From: DATFPK01 sp035264885
Lineage (GTDB): Bacteria > Actinomycetota > Thermoleophilia > Solirubrobacterales > 70-9
Assembly: GCA_035264885.1 (NCBI GenBank)
Contig: DATFPK010000049.1
Span: 9,596-73,595, forward strand
Reading direction: 5' to 3'
DNA: 64,000 bases
Part shown: positions 15,987-22,237 of the stretch, one piece after another
Position numbering within the stretch: the first letter of the stretch is position 1
Layout: every line of letters starts with the position of its first letter
The notes under the pieces: generated by a model
What the model was told of the DNA's origin: nothing
Database searches by the model: none
What the model saw: the letters and a program-made list of their open reading frames with translations, nothing else
Translations under genes and position numbers: made by a program

Positions 15987-18900
15987 TCAGGTCTCGGCTG
16001 CCGGGCAGATCAGCCGGTAATCGCACCAGCTGCACACCGTCGGGGACGGCCGCGGCTCGAAGTCCTGGGTCATGATCCCCTCGCCGACCTGGATCACCGT
16101 CCGCTCGACCCGCTCGGCGTCGTCGGCCGAGGGCTCCACCGCAACCTTGTCGGCGTCGAGCACGTAGTAGTAGGAACCCGTCGCGGCGTCGAGATCCCAG
16201 GCCTCGCGCGCGGCCAGCCGGTAGAGCGCGAGCTGGAGGTCGTCCTCGAGGTCGGCGCGCGTCTTGCGCTCCCCCGTCTTGTAGTCGATCAGCTCGTAGC
16301 CCCCGCCGGGCAGGCGGTCGACCCGGTCGACCCGGCCGCGCAGGTGGTGGGGGCCGATCTTGAAGTCGAAGCCGCGCTCCAGCCAGACCGGGTCGCCCTC
16401 GCCCTCCTGCTCGCGCTGGTGGTAGAGGCGCAGCGCGTCGCGCGCCTTGTCGCGGAACTGGAGCTCGTCGTCGGAGGTGCCGAAGCCGGACCGGCGCCAG
16501 CCCGCCTCGAACAGCCGCATCAGCCGCCGCAGCTCGCCGGATGAGCCCGTCGACTCCTCCTCGGGCAGGGCGGCTACGCCCCCCGCCGGCGAGGGCGTCA
16601 CGAGCTGCTCCTTGTGGTAGCGCTCGAGGACCTGGTGGATCAGGATGCCGAAGCGCTGGTTGATCGTCGGCTCCTGCGGGATCCCGAAGACGCGGGCGAA
16701 CTTGTACTTGAGCGGGCAGGTCTGGTAGAGCCCGAGGTCGGAGGCCGATAGCTTCAGTCCCTCGCCGCGCTTCGGCAGGAACGCCTCCAGGCTCGGCTCC
16801 TCGCGGGCCGCGATCAGGTCGCGGCGGCGGCCCCGCTCACGCTCCTCGTCGAGCAGGTACTCGTCGAGGGACGAGGCGTCGAGCTCGGCCTGCTGCTCGG
16901 GCGTGGCGATCTGGCGCAGAAGGCCGTTCACGGCGTCGAGCGCCTCGGCGGTCTGCTCGTCGCCGGGCCGCTGCGCGAGCGCCGCCAGTTTCAGCAGCTC
17001 GAGGTAGCGCGCCACGGCGCGGTTCAGGTCGAGCGTCGTGTCGAGCCGCGGCTCGGACAGCTCGCGGCCCGCCCGCCACGAGCCCTCGAGGACGTCGTCG
17101 CGGAGCATTCGGTAGGTGGCATGCAGGCCCTCGGCCGGCCCGAACAGCTCCTCCTCGTGAATCTCCTCGCTGGCGCCGAGGACGGTGCGGGCCTCCTCGT
17201 AGAAGCGCGAGGGACGGGTGGCCCCGGCACGGTCATGCTCGACCCAGGACAGGACCAGGCCGCTGCGGGCCCTGGTCATCGCGACGTGGAGGGCGCGTCG
17301 GCGCCGCGCGAGCCAGGCCGCCTCGCCGCTCTCGGCCGGGGCTTCCGGCAGCAGCTCGGGGGGCACCACCGGCGGGCCGGCCGGGCGGCCGGGGGCGGGG
17401 GAGCGGTCGAGCCCGAGGATGTAGACGTGGTCGAACTCGAGCCCCTTGGCCGACCTCATCGAGATCACCTGGACCGCGCCGGGGGCCGGCGGCTCGTCGT
17501 CTGACCCCAGCGTCACCCCGGCGTCGGCGACGGCGCTGAGGTAGCGGATGAAGTCACGAGTCGAGCCCTGGGGCTCCCGCCGGGTCCAGGCGGAGGCGAG
17601 CTCGGCGAGCCGTGAGAGGCTGAGCAGGCGCTCCGCCGCCTCGGGCTGGGCTGCGAAGAGGCGCTGGCGGCGCAGGCCGATGTTCTCGATCAGCCGCCGG
17701 ACGAAGACGTCCGCGCGGCGCTCCTCGAGCGCGGCCGAGGCGGCGCGGTAGAGGCGCAGGAACCCCTGGATCCGCTCCCGCGCCTCGGGCTGCATCTGCG
17801 GGCTCTCGAGCGCCGCCTCGCAGGCCGAGACCATGTCGAGCTTGCGGCGGCGCGCGATCGTCGTCAGCCGGGCCAGGTCCACCGAGCGCAGGTCCACCGG
17901 CGGCCGGGTCAGGGCGCGGGCGGCGGCCGCCGAGTCGTCGGGGTCGGCGAGGACCCGCAGCCAGGCGATCGCGTCGCGTACCTCGGGCCGGCGAAAGAGC
18001 GCCGCCGGGCCGGCCAGCCGGAACGGCACGCTGCGCTCCTCCATCGCCGCGGCCACCACGGTGCCGCGGCGCGCCGGCTCGTCGACGACCACGCAGATCC
18101 GGTCGGCGCCGACGCCCGACGCGATCAGGTGCTCGATCTCGCGCGCCGCCGCCTGCGCCTGGGCGCGCTCGTTGCGGCAGCGCCAGAAGCGTACGTGGGC
18201 GTCGGATTCGGCCGCCCGGCCGGGCTTCTCCAGCCGGTCGCCGATCGCCGCGACCACGGCGCGGGCGGCGTCGGTCACCTCCTCCCCGCCGCGGAAGGAG
18301 CGGTCGAGGACGATCACGTCGGCGTCGGGGTGGAGGTCGCGGAACCAGGCGGCGCTGCGGGCGCCGGAGCCGTGGCTGGCGCTGTCGTCGTCGAGCGCGC
18401 AGACCATGTTCGCGTTGTCGGCGGCCAGCTCGGCAAGGACAGCCCAGCGCGAGGAGTTCGCGTCCTCGAGCTCGTCGACCATCGTGAAGGTGAAGCGGGA
18501 GGCGACCTCGCGGCGTGAGTCGGCCCGCTCGGCGAGGAGACGACGCAGCGCCAGCACGACGTCGCCGAAGTCGAGGCTGCCGGCGTCGGCGAGGATCCGG
18601 TCGTGGGCGGCGTAGAGGTCGGCGAACTCGCGTTCGCGCCGCGCCGCCTCCAGCTCGGCCTCGTCGCCGGCGGCGCGCTGGCGCTCGGCCGCGAGGTCGG
18701 CCAGCACGCCCGGTCCGACCGCCTCCGCCTTGAGCGCGTCGATCCGGCGCAGCACGCGGGCCAGGAGCCCGGCCGGGTTGCCGCGGATCTCGTGGTGGCG
18801 CAGCGGCAGCTCCTCGGTGCGGTCGACCAGGATCGCCAGTCGCTCCGCCGGCCCGACGACGTCGAAGAAGGGGTCGAGGCCGGCTTCGGAGGAGTACTCG

Positions 18901-19220
18901 CGCAGGAGCCGCTCGGCGAGCGCTTCCCAGGTGCCGATCCAGAGCTCCTCGAACGGCGTCTCGATCAGGGTCTCGGCCCGCTCGCGCAGGCGCCCCGCCG
19001 TCGCCCTGGTCGACGCCAGGACGAGGACCTGCTCCGGCCCCGTTCCCTCCCGGGCCAGATGCGCCAGGCGTCGCGCCAGCACCTCGGTCTTGCCCGTCCC
19101 GGCGGCGCCGAGGAGGAGCAGCGGGCCGGCCCCGTGGGCGATCGCGCGCTCCTGGGCCTCGGTCATCCGGATGCCCTCGCTCCCTTCCGGGACGGGTTCA
19201 GGATCCGGCTTCGCGGGCAT
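15987..19220 (-). CDS. UvrD/PcrA-like ATP-dependent helicase fused to a PD-(D/E)XK Fe-S nuclease
   Basis: This 1077-residue protein has superfamily 1A helicase motifs from residue about 20: Walker A GAAGTGKT, a diverged motif II MVDELED, motif IV-VI segments including SMRSAKGLEFDHVYILGLD and VAMTRARSGL. The C-terminal about 250 residues are a RecB-type nuclease (LIDYKTG) with a likely 4Fe-4S cage: one Cys in LYQTCPLKYKF and three in CSWCDYRLIC. This matches AddB/AdnA-AdnB-like end-resection enzymes that act at DNA double-strand breaks, usually as heterodimers; no partner gene is adjacent. ATG 19220 follows TAGCGT by 8 nt. Confidence 0.88.
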   Translation of the reverse strand: MPAKPDPEPVPEGSEGIRMTEAQERAIAHGAGPLLLLGAAGTGKTEVLARRLAHLAREGTGPEQVLVLASTRATAGRLRERAETLIETPFEELWIGTWEALAERLLREYSSEAGLDPFFDVVGPAERLAILVDRTEELPLRHHEIRGNPAGLLARVLRRIDALKAEAVGPGVLADLAAERQRAAGDEAELEAARREREFADLYAAHDRILADAGSLDFGDVVLALRRLLAERADSRREVASRFTFTMVDELEDANSSRWAVLAELAADNANMVCALDDDSASHGSGARSAAWFRDLHPDADVIVLDRSFRGGEEVTDAARAVVAAIGDRLEKPGRAAESDAHVRFWRCRNERAQAQAAAREIEHLIASGVGADRICVVVDEPARRGTVVAAAMEERSVPFRLAGPAALFRRPEVRDAIAWLRVLADPDDSAAAARALTRPPVDLRSVDLARLTTIARRRKLDMVSACEAALESPQMQPEARERIQGFLRLYRAASAALEERRADVFVRRLIENIGLRRQRLFAAQPEAAERLLSLSRLAELASAWTRREPQGSTRDFIRYLSAVADAGVTLGSDDEPPAPGAVQVISMRSAKGLEFDHVYILGLDRSPAPGRPAGPPVVPPELLPEAPAESGEAAWLARRRRALHVAMTRARSGLVLSWVEHDRAGATRPSRFYEEARTVLGASEEIHEEELFGPAEGLHATYRMLRDDVLEGSWRAGRELSEPRLDTTLDLNRAVARYLELLKLAALAQRPGDEQTAEALDAVNGLLRQIATPEQQAELDASSLDEYLLDEERERGRRRDLIAAREEPSLEAFLPKRGEGLKLSASDLGLYQTCPLKYKFARVFGIPQEPTINQRFGILIHQVLERYHKEQLVTPSPAGGVAALPEEESTGSSGELRRLMRLFEAGWRRSGFGTSDDELQFRDKARDALRLYHQREQEGEGDPVWLERGFDFKIGPHHLRGRVDRVDRLPGGGYELIDYKTGERKTRADLEDDLQLALYRLAAREAWDLDAATGSYYYVLDADKVAVEPSADDAERVERTVIQVGEGIMTQDFEPRPSPTVCSWCDYRLICPAAET

Positions 19221-19228
19221 CCGGGACA

Positions 19229-19249
19229 ACGCTAGCGAGCGCGTAGCAT
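19229..19249. promoter_or_regulatory. Divergent leaderless-type promoter pair
   Basis: TAGCGT on the minus strand (19229-19234) is 8 nt before ATG 19220. TAGCAT on the plus strand (19244-19249) is 7 nt before GTG 19257. The whole divergent control region is only 36 bp long, leaving no room for leaders. Confidence 0.5.
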
Positions 19250-19256
19250 GGATTCG

Positions 19257-20111
19257 GTGCCTTCTCAGCAGGGAGCGGAGCTGGACTCCGCAACGACCGG
19301 GGTCGACTGGCCCGGCGTCTGCCGCCGCGCCGTCGGCGCGATGAAGGAGATCTTCGCCGGGGCGGTCTCGAGCGAGGAGCGAACCGAGTACGAGGGCGTC
19401 GGCGAGGGCGGCGACCACGCCCTGGTCATCGACCGCCGCTCCGAGGACGCGGTCTTCGCCGAGCTAGAGCGCGTTGCCGCCGACGGCCGTTCGTTCCTGG
19501 CGATCTCCGAGGAGCGCGGGGAGGTCCCGTTCGGAGACGGCGGCGAGGTCCGGGTGGTGATCGACCCGATCGACGGCTCGATGAACGCGCGCCGCACGAT
19601 CCCGTCGTTCGCCCTCAGCTTCGCTGTGGCCAGCGGCCCCTCGATGGAGGACGTCACCTTCGGCTACGTCTACGACTTCGGCACCGATGAGGAGTTCCTC
19701 GCCGTCCGCGGTGAGGGCGCGCGGAAGGACGGCCGCCCGATCGAGGTCCCCGACTCCGACCCGCTGCTCGAGGTCGTCGGCATCGAGGCCGCCAAGCCGT
19801 CGCTGGCGGTGCCGGTGGTCGCGGCGATGCGCGACGACGTCTACCGCCTGCGAGGGATCGGCGCGATCGCGATCAACCTCGCCTGGGTTGCAAACGGACG
19901 CCTCGACGGGATGATCTCGCTGCGTCCGTGCCGCTCGGTCGACGCGGCGGCCGGGCAGCTGATCGTCCGCGAGGCGGGCGGCGAGGTTGCCTTCGGCGAC
20001 GGGTCCCTGGCCGAGGCCGGGCTCGGGCTGGACGAGCGCTACGGTCTGATCGCCGCGACGACGCCCGCGGGGCTGGCGGTCCTGGGCGAGGCGCAAAGGC
20101 ACGCCGAGTAG
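19257..20111 (+). CDS. Inositol monophosphatase family protein
   Basis: A 284-residue Mg-dependent phosphatase of the inositol monophosphatase/FBPase superfamily. The metal-binding motif is DPIDGSMN and the second motif SVDAAAGQLIVREAGG; SEERGE provides the upstream Glu residues. Substrates in the family include inositol phosphates, fructose-1,6-bisphosphate and PAP, and I cannot choose among them. The second motif has SVD in place of the usual WD. GTG 19257 is preferred over ATG 19248 because TAGCAT ends inside that ATG, putting the probable transcript start downstream of it. Confidence 0.82.
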   Translation: MPSQQGAELDSATTGVDWPGVCRRAVGAMKEIFAGAVSSEERTEYEGVGEGGDHALVIDRRSEDAVFAELERVAADGRSFLAISEERGEVPFGDGGEVRVVIDPIDGSMNARRTIPSFALSFAVASGPSMEDVTFGYVYDFGTDEEFLAVRGEGARKDGRPIEVPDSDPLLEVVGIEAAKPSLAVPVVAAMRDDVYRLRGIGAIAINLAWVANGRLDGMISLRPCRSVDAAAGQLIVREAGGEVAFGDGSLAEAGLGLDERYGLIAATTPAGLAVLGEAQRHAE

Positions 20112-20143
20112 ACCGCAATCGCTACCTGTCTACCCTCGGACGC

Positions 20144-21283
20144 GTGTCCGTCCAAGGCGCAAGGACGCAGCCCCCCGGCGGCGACTCGCTGATCGACTGG
20201 CGCCTCGCCGGTGCCGTCGCGCGGGCCCTCGCCGGCCGAGGCTCGGCCGAGCGGGCGGTCGAGACCGCCGACCTCCGCAAGGCGGCGCGCGGCAGCGTCC
20301 GCCTCGTCCGCGACTACACGGGGCTGGAGCCCCATGGCCGCCTGCCCGCCCCGGAGGTCGTCGATCGGCGCGAGTGGATCGAGACGAACATCCGGACCCT
20401 GCGCGCCGTCTCCGGTCCGCTCGAGCGCAGTATCGCGGGGTCCGACTCGCTCCCCGGACCGTTCGGCGCCGGGCTGCGCGGGATCGCCGGCGCCGCAGCC
20501 GGGGTCGAGGTCGGGATCGCCAGCGGTTTTCTCGCCCAGCGCGTGCTCGGCCAGTACGACGTCGCGCTGATGGGCCCGCCCCGGCCGCCCCGTCTCCTCT
20601 TCGTCGCCCCCAACCTCGCGGAGGCGCAGGAAAAGCTCGGCGTGGAGCGCGGCCCGTTCCTGCGCTGGATCGCCCTCCACGAGGCGACCCACGTCGTCCA
20701 GTTCAGCTCGGTGCCCTGGCTGCGCGACCACATCGGCGGGACCGCCGAGCAGCTTCTCGGCGGCGCATTCGCCGGCGTCTCCGCCCGCGAACTGGCCGAC
20801 ATGGCGCGCCGTCTCTTTCCACCCGACCCGCGCCGCCTGGTCGGCGCGATCCGTAGCGGCGACTGGCTCTCACCCTTCGCCACCCAGCCCCGCGCCCGGC
20901 TGCTGCGCCGCCTGCAGGCGACGATGGCCGTCGTCGAGGGGTATTCGGAGCACGTCATGGACGCGGTCGCCGCCGACATGGGCCCCGGCTACGGGGAGCT
21001 GCGCGAGCGGCTGGAGCGACGCCGCGGCGAGCGCAATGTGATCGAGGAGGTCATGTCCCGCCTGCTCGGCCTGGAGATGAAGATGCGCCAGTACCGCCAG
21101 GGCAAGGCATTCTGCGACGAGGTCGCGGACCGGCGCGGCATCGGGACCCTGAACAAGGTCTGGTCAGAGCCGGCGGCCCTGCCGAGGCCGTCGGAGCTGA
21201 GCAGCCCGGCCCGCTGGCTGACCCGGATCGACGGCCCGCCGAGTCGTCGGCGCGGGCGGTCCCGGACGGTTTCGAGCGCCTGA
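20144..21283 (+). CDS. DUF2342 zinc-dependent metalloprotease-like protein
   Basis: A 379-residue member of the actinobacterial family once labelled coenzyme F420 biosynthesis-associated (DUF2342). The zincin motif HEATH is at residues 179-183. The C-terminal region contains VEGYSEHVMDAVA, providing the third ligand region. The biological substrate is unknown. I start it at GTG 20144 because TACCCT (20131-20136) lies 7 nt upstream; the open frame extends back to 19928 but that part is antisense or frame-shifted to the phosphatase gene. An 8-bp hairpin lies just downstream. Confidence 0.8.
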   Translation: MSVQGARTQPPGGDSLIDWRLAGAVARALAGRGSAERAVETADLRKAARGSVRLVRDYTGLEPHGRLPAPEVVDRREWIETNIRTLRAVSGPLERSIAGSDSLPGPFGAGLRGIAGAAAGVEVGIASGFLAQRVLGQYDVALMGPPRPPRLLFVAPNLAEAQEKLGVERGPFLRWIALHEATHVVQFSSVPWLRDHIGGTAEQLLGGAFAGVSARELADMARRLFPPDPRRLVGAIRSGDWLSPFATQPRARLLRRLQATMAVVEGYSEHVMDAVAADMGPGYGELRERLERRRGERNVIEEVMSRLLGLEMKMRQYRQGKAFCDEVADRRGIGTLNKVWSEPAALPRPSELSSPARWLTRIDGPPSRRRGRSRTVSSA

Positions 21284-21296
21284 TCGTCGACCGCGG

Positions 21297-21318
21297 ATTC
21301 CGCTCTGGAAAGCGGAAT
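21297..21318. terminator. Hairpin downstream of metalloprotease gene
   Basis: ATTCCGCT (21297-21304) and AGCGGAAT (21311-21318) are perfect complements across a 6-nt loop, 14 nt after the stop at 21283. There is no U tract, so it is a candidate terminator or RNA-end stabiliser rather than a proven one. Confidence 0.4.
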
Positions 21319-21380
21319 TCGGCCAGTTGGAGCGCCTCCGCAGATCCACCCCCTGTAACGCCCCGGAGCGGAGGGTTTAA

Positions 21381-21392
21381 GAACATGTGTTC
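21381..21392. promoter_or_regulatory. LexA-like palindrome (GAAC-N4-GTTC)
   Basis: GAACATGTGTTC matches the core of Gram-positive and actinobacterial LexA (SOS) boxes. It is directly followed by GGGGAAC, giving a further GTTC-N3-GAAC repeat, and a TACACT -10-like element lies at 21403-21408. It stands 71 bp before the start of the basic protein gene, in an otherwise AT-richer stretch. Binding by LexA is inferred from the motif only. Confidence 0.45.
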
Positions 21393-21463
21393 GGGGAACT
21401 GTTACACTCTGAACATCATTAGAAATAACAAGATCGAACAATCCCGAGGGGGTTGAGAGAAGA

Positions 21464-22045
21464 ATGGCTCAGCAGAGCAACAACCGCAGGACCACCAGTC
21501 GAAGCAACAACCGCACCGCCGCGCAGCGGAGCGCCAGCGCCAAGAAGGCCGCCCGCACCCGCGCCGCCCGGAGCACCAAGACCCAGGCCAGGCGCACGGG
21601 CACGCAGGCCAAGCGGACCGCCCGTTCGGCCGGCCGCACGGCGCAGAACGCCAGTCGCGTCGCCCAGGTCGAGCGCCCCCAGGTCGTCCAGGCCGCCGAG
21701 CGCGTCGTCGACGTTCCCGTCGGCGCCGCTCTGAACCTGACCGACCGCGTCCAGGAGCTGATCGAGCCGTGGACCAGCCGGGACAGGGCCGAGCGCCAGA
21801 TCCGCAAGACGCGGTCGAACGTCACCCGTTCGCTGAAGCGCGCTGAGCGCCGGGGCGCCACCGCCCGTCGCCAGACCACGCGCAAGGCGGAGACCACCCT
21901 GCGGCGCAACCGCCGTCAGGCCGAGACCACTCTGCGGCGCAACCGCCGCGAGGCGGAGAAGCAGCTCCGCAAGGTCACGCGTCGCGCCGACAAGGTCCAG
22001 TCGGACCTCGCCGGCCAGGTCAGCGGGACGTTCATCACTGGCTAA
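21464..22045 (+). CDS. Highly basic, Arg/Ala/Lys-rich protein, possible nucleic-acid-binding
   Basis: A 193-residue protein with an extreme Arg/Lys/Ala/Gln/Thr composition. The first 70 residues are disordered and basic. A central part (VVDVPVGAALNLTDRVQELIEPW) could form an amphipathic helix. The C-terminal 90 residues are basic coiled-coil-like with a tandem 11-residue unit, AETTLRRNRRQ then AETTLRRNRRE (33-bp repeat at 21887-21919 and 21920-21952). The Ala/Lys/Arg-rich tail recalls histone-like proteins, but no defined domain is visible. GAGGGGG lies about 15 nt upstream of ATG. The promoter region carries a LexA-like palindrome. Confidence 0.75.
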   Translation: MAQQSNNRRTTSRSNNRTAAQRSASAKKAARTRAARSTKTQARRTGTQAKRTARSAGRTAQNASRVAQVERPQVVQAAERVVDVPVGAALNLTDRVQELIEPWTSRDRAERQIRKTRSNVTRSLKRAERRGATARRQTTRKAETTLRRNRRQAETTLRRNRREAEKQLRKVTRRADKVQSDLAGQVSGTFITG

Positions 22046-22067
22046 CTGCCTTAGCCCGGACGGCCGC

Positions 22068-22143
22068 GGAGGAGAGGCGGCCTGTCCCGGGTAGAGCTGC
22101 CGGCAGGCAGGGTTCTTGCCGGCGGTGAAGCAACCTCTCCTCC
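22068..22143. ncRNA. Candidate structured RNA element
   Basis: GGAGGAGAGG (22068-22077) and CCTCTCCTCC (22134-22143) form a perfect 10-bp outer stem. Inside it GCCGGCA (22099-22105) pairs with TGCCGGC (22117-22123) over an 11-nt loop. A 13-bp terminator-like hairpin follows within 5 nt. It lies 22 nt downstream of the basic protein gene, so it may be its 3' UTR, a processed small RNA or a separate transcript. I do not recognise a known riboswitch class. Confidence 0.35.
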
Positions 22144-22147
22144 CTCG

Positions 22148-22176
22148 CCAACGGCCCCGGTTTCCGGGGCCGTTGG
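22148..22176. terminator. Strong bidirectional hairpin between convergent genes
   Basis: CCAACGGCCCCGG (22148-22160) is the exact complement of CCGGGGCCGTTGG (22164-22176) with a TTT loop, a 13-bp stem. It lies between the plus gene ending at 22045 and the minus gene ending at 22238. There is no clear U tract on either side, as is common for high-GC actinobacterial terminators. Confidence 0.7.
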
Positions 22177-22237
22177 TACGTCTGAGGCCTCAGCGGGCCT
22201 GACTGCTGCCACTCGGCATCGAGCGCCGGTTTGCCGA

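Noticed and set aside
22046..22147. A known riboswitch class in the structured stretch after the basic protein gene.
   Set aside because: The stems are convincing but no conserved riboswitch core is recognisable, and the element is downstream of one gene and antisense to the next, not in a leader.
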